NCBI RefSeq assembly: GCF_000732925.1
Contig: NZ_CP008953.1
Span: 4,154,001 to 4,218,000, forward strand
Direction: 5' to 3'
Length of the DNA stretch: 64,000 nucleotides
Origin: Amycolatopsis japonica
GTDB lineage: Bacteria; Actinomycetota; Actinomycetes; Mycobacteriales; Pseudonocardiaceae
Shown here: positions 15,447 through 24,178 of the stretch, one piece after another
Layout of the letters: every line of letters starts with the position of its first letter
Numbering within the stretch: position 1 is the first letter of the stretch
Program-made: the position numbers and the translations under genes
The notes under the pieces: model-generated
Seen by the model: only the letters and a program-made list of their open reading frames with translations
What the model was told of the DNA's origin: nothing
Databases searched by the model: none

Positions 15447-15817
15447 CCATGATGGAGATCCGCAAGTTCGACAGCGCGCGGCTCAAGCCGGACAACGGTC
15501 TGGCCGCCACGCGGCTGCTGCCGTGGCCGGAGCTGAACGCGCCCTTCGAGGGCTCGTGGTGCGTGGTGCCGCCGGGCGCCGAGTCCGGGGCGCACAGCCA
15601 CCACGAGTACGAGATCTGGGTCGCCATGACCGGATCCGCGGAGATCGTCTGCGACGGGCGCCGGACGCCGTTCGCCGCCGGGGACATCGTGCATTTCCCG
15701 CCCCGCTCGCACCATCAGGTGGTGAACAGCGGATCCGAGGAGTTCCGGATGTACGCGGTCTGGTGGGACAAGGACATGGCCGGACGGTTCACCACCCGCG
15801 ACGAGGCCGGCGTGTAG
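15443..15817 (+). CDS. Cupin protein, separate subunit of a split hydrazine synthetase (predicted)
   Basis: 124 residues from GTG 15443, overlapping the monooxygenase stop by four bases. The two cupin motifs are complete: GAHSHHEYEIW (His51, His53, His54, Glu57) and GDIVHFPPRSHH (His84, His90, His91), enough for one metal centre. In known hydrazine synthetases (Spb40, Tri28, PyrN) a cupin domain is fused to a MetRS-like domain and rearranges the N-O ester intermediate to form the N-N bond. Here the cupin stop codon (TAG) directly abuts the ATG of the MetRS-like gene, so this looks like the same pair as two polypeptides. Confidence 0.85.
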   Translation: MTMMEIRKFDSARLKPDNGLAATRLLPWPELNAPFEGSWCVVPPGAESGAHSHHEYEIWVAMTGSAEIVCDGRRTPFAAGDIVHFPPRSHHQVVNSGSEEFRMYAVWWDKDMAGRFTTRDEAGV

Positions 15818-17464
15818 ATGTCCACGACCATCGTGGTCGCCGCGACGCCGACGTCCAACGGCGACCTGCACATCGGACATATGGCCGGGCCGTACCTGGC
15901 GGGAGACGTGTACGCCCGGTATCTGCGGGCCACCGGCGCCTCGGTGATCTACACGACCTGCACCGACGACAGTCAGAGTTATGTGGTCACCACCGCGCGC
16001 CGGTCGGGCACCACCCCGCGGGAACTGTGCGCCGGGTCGACCGAGGCGATCGCCCGTTCGCTCTCCGCGATGGGCATCTCGACGACCGGTCTCCCGCCGA
16101 TCGACCACGTGTACCGGCGCGCGGTGCTCGAGTTCGTCACCGCGCTGTACGACGCGGGCCGGTTCCGGCAGCGGACGGTGCGGCTGCCGGTCGCGACACG
16201 TTCGGGGACCTACCTGTTCGACGGACTGGTCAGCGGAACCTGCCCGGTGTGCCTGGCCGGCAGCAGCGGCGGGGTGTGCGAGGCCTGCGGACACCCGAAC
16301 AACTACGACGAGCTGCTCGACCCCCACTCCACAATGGACCCGGACGACCCGGTCGCCTACCGCGACACGGAGATCCTGGTGCTGCCGATGGAGGAGTACC
16401 GGGACCGGTTGACCGCCTACTACACCGCGCAGGCGGGACGGTGGCGGCCGCACGCGATGCAGCTCATCGGGGAGTTGCTGGCCAAGCCGCTGCCCGACGT
16501 TCCCGTGACGATCCCGGCGGCGTGGGGAATTCCCGCGCCGTTCCCGGAGACCCCCGGGCAGATGCTGTACCCGTGGATCGAGGCGATGCCCGCGGTCATG
16601 TACAGCACCTGGTGGTCGGTCGGCGACACCACGCTGCCGCTCGACGAGCACTGGCGCGCCGAGCACGAGGCCGACGTCGTCTACTTCCACGGTTACGACA
16701 ACGTCTACCACTGGGGTCTGATGGATCTCGTGTTCCTGCTGGCCCACGGCGACCGGTACGTCACGCCGTCGGCCAACGTCTGCAACGAGTTCTACGACCT
16801 GGCCGGCGAGAAGTTCTCCACCAGCCGTGACCATCTGATCTGGACCGCCGACCTGCTCGCCGAGGTCCCGCGCGACCTCGTCCGGTTCCATCTGGCGCAT
16901 ACCGCGCCGGAATTGTCGCGCACCGGCTTCACCCGGGAAGGCCTGCGCGACAACGGGTACCGGCGGCTCAGCACCCCGTGGAACGGGCTGTCGGAGGCGA
17001 TCTCGGAGACGGCTCGCGGGCTCTCCGGCGCGGTGCCGGTGACTCCGGACGGGCGGCGGCGCGCCGCGGCCATGGTGCAACGGTTCCGCGGCTGCTACGA
17101 GTTGCCCGGCTACAGCATGAACCGGGCCGCCGAAACGGTGCTCACCCACCTGAACCGGCTGCGTGACCTGGCCGCCCGCTCGGCGATCGCCGCGGGCGAC
17201 CTGATGCTCGAGGCGCGCACGTTGCTGGCGGGCGCCGCCCCGATCCTGATCGACGCGGCCGGCGCGGCGGCCGCGGCCGGGGCCGACCTGTCCCTCACGG
17301 CCGAAACGCCCGCTTCCGTTCCCGTGTTCCGACTCCCGCGGCTGCCCGAGGAGGCTGGCCATGAAGCTGCTGACCATCGAGACCCGTCAGTACCTGACCT
17401 ACTACCACTCCCGTTATCGGCAGGTGCAGGCGTTCGGCGTCGATCTGTACGTGATGAACGGTGA
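15818..17464 (+). CDS. MetRS-like amino acid-activating enzyme, catalytic subunit of a split hydrazine synthetase (predicted)
   Basis: 548 residues. Class I aminoacyl-tRNA synthetase signatures are intact: HIGH at 18-21 and KFSTS at 332-336; a zinc knuckle CPVC...CEAC lies at 142-157, as in methionyl-tRNA synthetase. The C-terminal anticodon-binding part looks reduced and divergent, which argues against a housekeeping role. In hydrazine pathways this domain activates an amino acid (glycine or glutamate) as the adenylate and joins it to the hydroxylamine oxygen of N6-hydroxylysine, after which the cupin forms the N-N bond. The last 35 codons overlap the next gene by 104 bases and encode a tail with no family match. 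Confidence 0.88.
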   Translation: MSTTIVVAATPTSNGDLHIGHMAGPYLAGDVYARYLRATGASVIYTTCTDDSQSYVVTTARRSGTTPRELCAGSTEAIARSLSAMGISTTGLPPIDHVYRRAVLEFVTALYDAGRFRQRTVRLPVATRSGTYLFDGLVSGTCPVCLAGSSGGVCEACGHPNNYDELLDPHSTMDPDDPVAYRDTEILVLPMEEYRDRLTAYYTAQAGRWRPHAMQLIGELLAKPLPDVPVTIPAAWGIPAPFPETPGQMLYPWIEAMPAVMYSTWWSVGDTTLPLDEHWRAEHEADVVYFHGYDNVYHWGLMDLVFLLAHGDRYVTPSANVCNEFYDLAGEKFSTSRDHLIWTADLLAEVPRDLVRFHLAHTAPELSRTGFTREGLRDNGYRRLSTPWNGLSEAISETARGLSGAVPVTPDGRRRAAAMVQRFRGCYELPGYSMNRAAETVLTHLNRLRDLAARSAIAAGDLMLEARTLLAGAAPILIDAAGAAAAAGADLSLTAETPASVPVFRLPRLPEEAGHEAADHRDPSVPDLLPLPLSAGAGVRRRSVRDER

Positions 17465-18611
17465 GGGGACGGCCGATTTCTGGCCCGCCGACCACTACCG
17501 GCTCGTCGGCTCGAAGAAGATCGACGAGATGATCGCCTGCGCCGAGGAATGGCACGCCACCGAGCATTTCGACGGGGTGATCACCTTCTCCGAAGCGGCG
17601 GTGATCGCGGTCGCCTCCGTGGCCGAGGCGCTCGGGCTGCCGGGTATCGGTGTCGAGGCGGCGCGCCACAGCCGCAACAAACTGCTGATGCGCCAGGCTT
17701 ACGAACGGGCCGGCGTGCCGATCCCCGCCTTCCGGTACGTCACCGAACTCGACGACGCGCTGGCGGCGGGCGCCGAGTTCGGCTATCCGGTGATCCTCAA
17801 GCCCACTCTGGGCGCCGGGAGTCATCTGGTCTATCGGGTGGACGGTCCGCAGGAGATGGCGCGGGACTTCGCCACGGCGAGCGAGGGCCTGCGGAACATG
17901 TTCTGGATCAACGCCGAGGCGGACGACGTCGACCTCGGTCCGATCGGGTTGCTCGTCGAGTCCTTTCTGGACGGACCCGAGTACCTCATGGAGGCCCTCG
18001 CCTGGGACGACGAGGTCTACCTCGGCTCGGTCGTCGACCGGATCACCGCGGAGGGCAGGAGTTTCGACGACGACGTGCACCACGCGCCGACCTCCCTGCC
18101 CGCCGAGGAACTGGCCAGGGTGCACCACGCGGTCAAGGCTGCCGCCCGCGCGCAGGGCCTGCGGCGCAGCGTGATGCACGCCGAAGTGCGCTACCACGAG
18201 GGCAAACCGCATCTACTGGAGATCGCGGCCAGGGTGGGCGGCGGCGGGCTGGACACCATCGCCCGGATCACCGCGGACTACGACCCGATCCGGTCCGTGG
18301 TCGACGTCGGCCGCGGCGTCAAACCGCCCGTCCGCCACTACTGGCCGACCGGGACGCATATCACCGCGATGTGCCTGATCTGCGACGGCGGCGTCGTCGA
18401 GAACATCGAAGTGCCGCCCGAGGTGACCGAGTCCGATCGGGTCTTCCTCCAGCAGATCACCGCCCGTCCCGGCGATGTGATCCTCAGGCCGCCCGACGGC
18501 AACACCATCTTCGGCTTCCTCGGCACCACCGGAACGTCCAAAGAGGACGCTTACGGGCTGATGACCGAACTGGCCGGGAAGATCACCGTCACCTTGGAAG
18601 GTGACCGGTGA
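17361..18611 (+). CDS. ATP-grasp ligase (first of two)
   Basis: 416 residues from ATG 17361, well positioned after GAGGAGG, so the start inside the MetRS-like reading frame is credible. The ATP-grasp fold is seen as RNKLLMRQAYERAGVPIP (about 107-124), the VILKPTLGAGSH phosphate loop, and LLEIAARVGGGG with the metal-binding Glu and Asn/Arg positions near residue 280. It joins a carboxylate to an amine or hydrazine with ATP via an acyl phosphate. With a second ATP-grasp gene at the operon end, two amide or hydrazide bonds could be made. Its stop overlaps the following GTG start. Confidence 0.88.
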   Translation: MKLLTIETRQYLTYYHSRYRQVQAFGVDLYVMNGEGTADFWPADHYRLVGSKKIDEMIACAEEWHATEHFDGVITFSEAAVIAVASVAEALGLPGIGVEAARHSRNKLLMRQAYERAGVPIPAFRYVTELDDALAAGAEFGYPVILKPTLGAGSHLVYRVDGPQEMARDFATASEGLRNMFWINAEADDVDLGPIGLLVESFLDGPEYLMEALAWDDEVYLGSVVDRITAEGRSFDDDVHHAPTSLPAEELARVHHAVKAAARAQGLRRSVMHAEVRYHEGKPHLLEIAARVGGGGLDTIARITADYDPIRSVVDVGRGVKPPVRHYWPTGTHITAMCLICDGGVVENIEVPPEVTESDRVFLQQITARPGDVILRPPDGNTIFGFLGTTGTSKEDAYGLMTELAGKITVTLEGDR

Positions 18612-19447
18612 GAACAGCCCGTCCGCGGCGGTTTCTGATGTGCCCGCCGGAACACTTCGAAGTCAGCTACTCCATCAACCCGTGGATGGAGCCGGACAAA
18701 CCGACCGACGCGCCGCTGGCCCTCGTGCAATGGGACCGGTTGCGGGCCCGGCTGGTCTCGCTCGGCCACCGGGTCGACGTCGTGCCGCCCCGGCCCGGCC
18801 TGCCCGACATGGTGTTCGCCGCCAACGCGGCCACCGTGATCGACGGGCGGGTACTGGCGGCCAGGTACCGCCACCCGCAACGGTCCGGCGAGGAACCCGC
18901 GTATCAGGCCTGGTTCGCCGAGCACGGCTATCCGGTCCGGCAGGCCGGGTTCGTCAACGAGGGCGAGGGCGACATGCTGCCCACCGGTGCCCGGATCCTC
19001 GCGGGCACCGGCTTTCGCACCGACCATCGGGCGCACGCCGAGGCGGCGGACCATTTCGGGCTGCCGGTGGTCACCTTGCACCTGGTCGACCCGTACTTCT
19101 ACCACCTGGACACGGCTTTGGCGGTGCTCGACCACGAGGAGATCATGTACTACCCCGGCGCCTTCTCGCCGGACAGCCAGGCACTGCTGCGGGAGCTGTA
19201 TCCGGACGCGATCCTGGCCGACGAGGCGGACGCCGCCGTCTTCGGCCTCAACGCCATCTCCGACGGCGAGCACGTGCTGCTCCCCCAGTCCGCCGTCCAT
19301 CTCACCGAAAGCCTGCGGGCGGCCGGTTTCACGCCGATCGCCGTCGACCTGTCCGAACTCCTGAAGGCCGGCGGCGCGGCCAAATGCTGCGCGTTGGAGC
19401 TCCGCGAATCCCTCCCCTCCACAGAAAGGCGCCGCGAGCCATCATGA
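18608..19447 (+). CDS. DDAH/arginine deiminase-superfamily guanidino-modifying enzyme
   Basis: 279 residues from GTG 18608 (GTGA overlap). It opens with MCPPEHFEVSYSINPWM, shared with actinobacterial DDAH-like proteins such as Rv2323c. The catalytic set of the superfamily is present: the acidic pair in NEGEGD (118-122), His166 in YFYHLDTA and the nucleophile Cys260 or 261 in GGAAKCC. Members hydrolyse or transfer the amidino group of arginine-type substrates. In this cluster it may supply ornithine/citrulline or modify a guanidine in the product; which one cannot be decided from sequence. Confidence 0.85.
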   Translation: MRTARPRRFLMCPPEHFEVSYSINPWMEPDKPTDAPLALVQWDRLRARLVSLGHRVDVVPPRPGLPDMVFAANAATVIDGRVLAARYRHPQRSGEEPAYQAWFAEHGYPVRQAGFVNEGEGDMLPTGARILAGTGFRTDHRAHAEAADHFGLPVVTLHLVDPYFYHLDTALAVLDHEEIMYYPGAFSPDSQALLRELYPDAILADEADAAVFGLNAISDGEHVLLPQSAVHLTESLRAAGFTPIAVDLSELLKAGGAAKCCALELRESLPSTERRREPS

Positions 19448-19785
19448 TCAACTACGAAGGACGGCGGTTCAGCCCGGTCGCCGTCGACGGCACCGACGAC
19501 GGCAGCGAAGACCGGGTGGCGGTCTACCGGCAGAACGGCGACCTGATCTGGGGCGAGTTCTCCGGCGGCAAGGCCCGCCACGGTTCGCTGACCGGGACCT
19601 GCGGCCCCGACGGGAAACTCGACTTCGCGTACTGCATGGTCTTGGAAAGCGGCGAGGTGATTTCCGGCCATTGCACGAGCATCCCGCGGATCCTCGACGA
19701 CGGCCGGATCCAGCTCGACGAGGTGTGGCAGCGCTACGGCCCGCATCAGTCCGTCGGGGTTTCCCGCCTGCAAGAGATCCGGTGA
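19444..19785 (+). CDS. Small beta-rich protein of the family often labelled 'N-acetylglutamate synthase'
   Basis: 113 residues from ATG 19444, overlapping the previous stop (ATGA). Alternating short beta segments (INYEGRRFSPV, DLIWGEFSGGKARHGSLTG, FAYCMVLESGEVISGHC, VGVSRLQEI) match a widespread small bacterial family annotated as N-acetylglutamate synthase on weak grounds; I know of no secure biochemical proof. It lacks a GNAT acetyl-CoA site. A lipocalin-like fold would suit the pattern. Its position deep in the coupled operon implies a job in the pathway. Confidence 0.7.
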   Translation: MINYEGRRFSPVAVDGTDDGSEDRVAVYRQNGDLIWGEFSGGKARHGSLTGTCGPDGKLDFAYCMVLESGEVISGHCTSIPRILDDGRIQLDEVWQRYGPHQSVGVSRLQEIR

Positions 19786-21584
19786 CGGCGATGACCCGCA
19801 CCAGCGCGATGCCATCGGTCCGCGAAGGCGAGCCCCGCCGCGGCGGCACGGTCACCTGGGCCTGCGCGCCCGGCTTCCCGCCGGCGGTGATCTTCCCGTT
19901 CACCCCGGCGGAACGCATGGGCATGCGCAACGTCCTGGAGTTCCAGGCCCTCATGTACCGCACCCTGTACTTCTTCGGCAGCGACGGCACACCGGAGGTC
20001 GACTACGCCTCCAGCATCGGCGAGCCTCCTGTATGGAGCGAGGATGGGCTCACCGTCACGGTCAAGATCAAACCGTGGAAATGGTCGAACGGCGAGACGT
20101 TGTGCGCCGACAACGTGTTGTTCTGGGTGAACCTGCTCAAGGTCAAGGGCGAACGGTACGGCGAATACACCCCCGGCTATTTCCCCGACAACTGCACGGA
20201 CTACGGCAAGCTGTCCGAGGACACCTGCTACTTCACCTTCGACAAGGTCTACTCCCGGCGCTGGGTCCTGATGAACCAGCTCAGCCTGATCATCCCGCTG
20301 CCGAAGGCGTGGGATCGCACCGCGGCTGGCCCGGCGAACGCCTCCGGCGACCTCGCCGACGTCGAGGCGGTCTACGACTACCTGATGGCCGAGCAGGGCG
20401 ACATCATCGACGAGGGCAACGAGCACCGCACCCGCTGGGCCGACAGTCCTGTGTGGAGTGTCGTGAGCGGGCCGTGGCGGTTGAAGAGCTACACCCTGGA
20501 CGGGGTCGTGACGTTCGTGCCCAACGAACATTACTCCGGCCCGAACAAGCCGTATCTCGACGAATTCCGGCAGATCCCGTTCTCCTCCGACGAAGAGGAG
20601 TACCGCAGGCTGGAGAACGGGCCGGACGGCGAGGACGCGGTCCAGGTGGGGTACCTGCCGCTGAGCTTTGCCACCGGGCACACCGACGATCCCACCAAGG
20701 GCGGCGTCAACCCGTTGGCGGAGCACTACACGATGGTGCCGCAGGTGGCGTACTGCATCCGGTACACCAGCCTGAACTTCAACAATCCCACCGTGGTCGG
20801 GAAGATGTTCGCCCAGACCTACCTCCGCCAGGCGCTGCAGTGCACGCTCGACCAGGACGCCGCGGTCCGGGACATCTACCAGGGTTACGCCTACCGCCAG
20901 AACGGGCCGATGCCGATGCTTCCGGTGACCGACCTGGTGTCGCCGCCGCAGCGCGGCGGGGCGTGGCCGCTGCCCTTCGATCCCGGGCGGGCCAAGAAAC
21001 TGCTGAGCGAAAACGGCTGGGACACCAGCGTCACGCCCGCGGTGTGCGTCGACCCGGAGCTCGCGGGCGAAGGGATCCCGCTCGGTACGAAGCTGAGCTT
21101 CCGGCTGCGTTACGTCGAAGGACGGCCGGCGCTGACCCGGCTGATGACCCAGTACAAGCGTGACGCCGCCGCCGCGGGGATCGAGCTGAGGCTCGAAGAG
21201 GTCTACGGCTCGATCCTGGTCGCGGAGGACGCGCCCTGCTACCCCACCGACGAAACCCCGTGCACCTGGGAGATGTGCTGCTGGAACGGCGGCTGGGTCT
21301 ACCACCACCCGACCGGCGAGATCCTGTTCAGGACCGACGCGGGCGGCAATTTCGGCCACTATCACGACCCGGTGGCCGACGAGCTGATCGAGCGCACGGT
21401 CACCACCGACGATCCGGACGTCCTCTACGAGTACCAGGACTACATCGCCGAGCAGGTTCCGGTCGTCTTCAACCCCAACTTCCCGATCCGGTTGTTCGAG
21501 GTCGCCCGCTCCCTGCGCGGCTTCGAACCGGTCAATCCGTTCGGCATGATCAGCCCGGAGAACTGGTACTACGTCGATGGCTGA
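19782..21584 (+). CDS. OppA/DppA-like (family 5) solute-binding protein without signal peptide
   Basis: 600 residues from GTG 19782 (GTGA overlap; ATG 19791 is an alternative). The family 5 fold is clear: GGTVTWACAPGFPP near the start, VTVKIKPWKWSNGETLCADNV, and a late ENWYYVDG. The N-terminus is hydrophilic, with neither a Sec/Tat hydrophobic segment nor a lipobox cysteine, and no permease or ATPase gene is nearby. It is therefore predicted to be cytoplasmic and not part of an importer. It could bind a peptide-like intermediate or act as an enzyme on the same fold. Confidence 0.82.
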   Translation: MTAMTRTSAMPSVREGEPRRGGTVTWACAPGFPPAVIFPFTPAERMGMRNVLEFQALMYRTLYFFGSDGTPEVDYASSIGEPPVWSEDGLTVTVKIKPWKWSNGETLCADNVLFWVNLLKVKGERYGEYTPGYFPDNCTDYGKLSEDTCYFTFDKVYSRRWVLMNQLSLIIPLPKAWDRTAAGPANASGDLADVEAVYDYLMAEQGDIIDEGNEHRTRWADSPVWSVVSGPWRLKSYTLDGVVTFVPNEHYSGPNKPYLDEFRQIPFSSDEEEYRRLENGPDGEDAVQVGYLPLSFATGHTDDPTKGGVNPLAEHYTMVPQVAYCIRYTSLNFNNPTVVGKMFAQTYLRQALQCTLDQDAAVRDIYQGYAYRQNGPMPMLPVTDLVSPPQRGGAWPLPFDPGRAKKLLSENGWDTSVTPAVCVDPELAGEGIPLGTKLSFRLRYVEGRPALTRLMTQYKRDAAAAGIELRLEEVYGSILVAEDAPCYPTDETPCTWEMCCWNGGWVYHHPTGEILFRTDAGGNFGHYHDPVADELIERTVTTDDPDVLYEYQDYIAEQVPVVFNPNFPIRLFEVARSLRGFEPVNPFGMISPENWYYVDG

Positions 21585-22875
21585 ACCCGTCGCTCCCATC
21601 AGCGCGCACGGCATGCTGCTGTTCCTGCTCCAGCTGGGACTGCTGCTCGGGCTCGCCTTCGCCCTCGGACGGCTCGCCATCCGGCTGAAGATGCCGGCGG
21701 TGGTCGGCGAGCTGACCGCCGGTGTCCTCATCGGACCGTCGGTGCTCGCGCATCTGGCGCCAGGTCTGTCGGCCTGGTTGCTGCCGCATGACGCCACCCA
21801 GCTCAATCTGCTCGACGCCGTCGGGCAGCTCGGTGTCCTGCTGCTGGTCGGGATCACTGGGATGCACATGGATCTGAAGCTGGTGCGCCGCAAGGGCGGG
21901 CCCGCCGCCTGGACCAGTGCGGGCGGTCTGCTGGTGCCGCTGGGACTCGGCGTCGGGCTCGGTTTCGTGCTGCCCGCGTCGCTGATCCCTGCCGGGACCG
22001 ACCGGGCCGTGTTCGCGCTTTTCCTCGGCGTGGCCATGGGCGTGAGCGCGATCCCGGTGATCGCGAAGACCCTGTTGGAGATGCGGCTGCTGCATCGCGA
22101 CATCGGCCAGCTGATCGTCAGCGCCGCGGCCGTGGACGACATCGTCGGCTGGCTGTTGCTCTCGGTGGTGTCGGCGCTGGCCGTCACCGGGCTGGTCGCC
22201 GGTCAGGTGGCGTTCTCGATCGCCGGTCTGCTGGTGGTCTTGCTCCTCACCGTCGTCGCCGGAAGGCCGCTGGTCAACGCGTCGCTGCGCCTGGCGAGCC
22301 GGTCGTCCGAGCAGGGGCCGGGCATCGCCACCGTCGTGGTCCTGCTCCTGCTGGCCGCCGCGGGCACCCACGCGATGGGGATGGAACCGGTGCTGGGGAC
22401 GTTGCTGTGCGGCATCCTGATCGGGTCGTCCAAACACGTCGACCTCGCGCGGCTGGCCCCGTTGCGCACGATCGTGCTGGCCGTGCTCACCCCGATCTAC
22501 TTCGCCACCGCCGGGCTGCGGATGGACCTCACGGCGCTGCGCGACCCCGCCGTGCTCGGCTCGGCCTTACTGGTGCTGGTGGTCGCCGTCCTCGGCAAGT
22601 TCGCCGGCGCCTACCTCGGGGCCAGGGTGGGCGGGCTCAGCCACTGGGAGGGGCTGGCGCTCGGCAGCGGTCTCAACGCACGCGGCGTCATCCAGGTGAT
22701 CGTCGCGATCGTCGGCCTGCGGCTCGGCGTACTGACCACCGCCACCTACACGATCATCGTGCTGGTGGCGATCGTGACCTCGCTGATGGCGCCGCCGACC
22801 CTGCGCCGCGCGGTGGGCCGGATCGCCGTCACGGAGCAGGAACGCGTACGGGAGAAGGGGTTCCATGTCCAGTGA
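21577..22875 (+). CDS. Cation:proton antiporter (CPA2/KefB-like)
   Basis: 432 residues from ATG 21577, overlapping the previous gene by eight bases. About 12 transmembrane helices are visible, with typical CPA2 stretches such as MPAVVGELTAGVLIGPSVL, AAAVDDIVGWLLL (the Asp-Asp ion site) and LNARGVIQVIVAIVGL. It has no C-terminal TrkA domain. Antiporters of this type recur in antibiotic clusters as exporters or as protection against internal pH change, so export or self-resistance is likely; the ion is not known. Confidence 0.88.
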   Translation: MAEPVAPISAHGMLLFLLQLGLLLGLAFALGRLAIRLKMPAVVGELTAGVLIGPSVLAHLAPGLSAWLLPHDATQLNLLDAVGQLGVLLLVGITGMHMDLKLVRRKGGPAAWTSAGGLLVPLGLGVGLGFVLPASLIPAGTDRAVFALFLGVAMGVSAIPVIAKTLLEMRLLHRDIGQLIVSAAAVDDIVGWLLLSVVSALAVTGLVAGQVAFSIAGLLVVLLLTVVAGRPLVNASLRLASRSSEQGPGIATVVVLLLLAAAGTHAMGMEPVLGTLLCGILIGSSKHVDLARLAPLRTIVLAVLTPIYFATAGLRMDLTALRDPAVLGSALLVLVVAVLGKFAGAYLGARVGGLSHWEGLALGSGLNARGVIQVIVAIVGLRLGVLTTATYTIIVLVAIVTSLMAPPTLRRAVGRIAVTEQERVREKGFHVQ

Positions 22876-24178
22876 GCGACCACGACTACTGCTGATCGCG
22901 TCCGGCTGGCAGGTGTTCAGGGAGTACCTGCTGCGATCGATCGGTACCCGGTTCCGGGTGCACCTGTTCCACACCGCGGAGCCGACCTGGGAACGGGAGT
23001 ACATCACCGGCTGGACCGTGCTGCCCAGCACCATCGACGGTCCCGCCATGGCCCGCGAGGCGCTCCGGCTGAACGACGCCGGGCCGTTCGACGGAGTCCT
23101 GTGCTGGGACGAGGGCCGCATCCACGCCACCGCCCACGTCGCCGAAGCACTCGGGCTGCGGTGCGGCGACCCGGCGATGATCTGGCGGCTCCGGGACAAG
23201 GCGCAGACCCGCGCCGCGCTGGCCGAGGCCGGTGTTCCCCAGCCGCGGTCGGTCAAGGTGGGCACCCTCGCGCAGGCGCTGGCCGCGGCGGAAGAGGTGG
23301 GCTACCCGGCGATCTTGAAACCGCGCGGCCTCGGCGCCAGCCTCGGTGTGGTCCGGGTCGACAGCCCGGAGCGGCTCCGCGAGATGTTCGCCTTCACCCG
23401 CGACACCAAGGCACCCGATCCGGTGGTCTACGCCAGTGACCATCCGGTCCTGGTCGAGCAGTGCGTGACCGGCGAGGAGGTCAGCATCGATTCCGTCGTC
23501 GCGGACGGAAAGGTCACGCCGCTCTTCCTCGCCCGCAAGGTGGTCGGTTTCCCGCCTTACGCCGAAGAGGTCGGCCACTACGTGGACGCGGACGATCCCT
23601 TGCTCACCGACACCGCGTTCACCTCGATCCTGCAAGCCACGCATACCGCGCTGGGTTTCCGCGACGGCTGGACACATACCGAGTACATGCTGACCGGGAC
23701 GGGCCCGAAACTCATCGAGGTCAACGGCAGGCTCGGCGGCGACCTGATCCCCTACCTCGGCGAGCTGGCGACCGGCATCGACCCCGGCGTCCTCGCCGCC
23801 GCGGCGGCCTGCGGTCACCCGCTGGACGTCCGGCCCACCCGGCGGCGAGTGGCCGGGATCCGGTTCTGCTACGTCGACCGGGACGACACCACCATCGCGG
23901 CGATCCGCTTCGATCCGGCGACCCTGCCGTCGAACCTGGACCAAGCGGTCACCATCGCCCAGCCGGGCGCCGTGATGTCCCCTCCGCCGAAAGGGACGGT
24001 CTGGGGCCGGGTCGCCTACGTAACCGCGGTCGCCGATTCGATCGCCGAATGCGCCCGGACCCTCGACGCCGCCCAGGCGTCGCTGCGCATCACCACTTCG
24101 CCGCTGGAAGAGTCGCTCGGCAGGCCGGTCATTGCTCTCGGTGATGAGGAAAGACCGCTTGGGCGAAACGTCGGGTGA
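22865..24178 (+). CDS. ATP-grasp ligase (second of two)
   Basis: 437 residues from ATG 22865; last gene of the operon. An N-terminal Rossmann-like domain precedes the ATP-grasp fold: LRDKAQTRAALAEAGVPQP (about 117-135), PAILKPRGLGASLGV phosphate loop, and KLIEVNGRLGGDLIPYL with the metal-binding Glu/Asn pair near residue 285. A C-terminal domain of about 100 residues follows. It should form an amide or hydrazide bond with ATP. The last 50 bases overlap the convergent DUF4037 gene, which probably marks the cluster's right border. Confidence 0.88.
   Translation: MSSERPRLLLIASGWQVFREYLLRSIGTRFRVHLFHTAEPTWEREYITGWTVLPSTIDGPAMAREALRLNDAGPFDGVLCWDEGRIHATAHVAEALGLRCGDPAMIWRLRDKAQTRAALAEAGVPQPRSVKVGTLAQALAAAEEVGYPAILKPRGLGASLGVVRVDSPERLREMFAFTRDTKAPDPVVYASDHPVLVEQCVTGEEVSIDSVVADGKVTPLFLARKVVGFPPYAEEVGHYVDADDPLLTDTAFTSILQATHTALGFRDGWTHTEYMLTGTGPKLIEVNGRLGGDLIPYLGELATGIDPGVLAAAAACGHPLDVRPTRRRVAGIRFCYVDRDDTTIAAIRFDPATLPSNLDQAVTIAQPGAVMSPPPKGTVWGRVAYVTAVADSIAECARTLDAAQASLRITTSPLEESLGRPVIALGDEERPLGRNVG

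Noticed and set aside
15431..17377. 648-codon open frame on the minus strand opposite the cupin and MetRS-like genes
   Set aside because: Shadow of clear plus-strand genes; no recognisable protein motif.
15818..17464. Housekeeping methionyl-tRNA synthetase
   Set aside because: The cluster position, reduced C-terminal domain and abutting cupin gene point to the hydrazine synthetase type; a housekeeping metG would not be expected here.
19782..21584. Peptide importer subunit of the cluster
   Set aside because: No signal peptide and no permease or ATPase genes nearby; the complete importer at 41-47 kb has its own binding protein.
19746..22187. 813-codon open frame on the minus strand opposite the OppA-like and antiporter genes
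   Set aside because: It is antisense to two well-supported genes, has Arg/Gly/His-rich composition with no domain, and is the expected by-product of high GC third positions.
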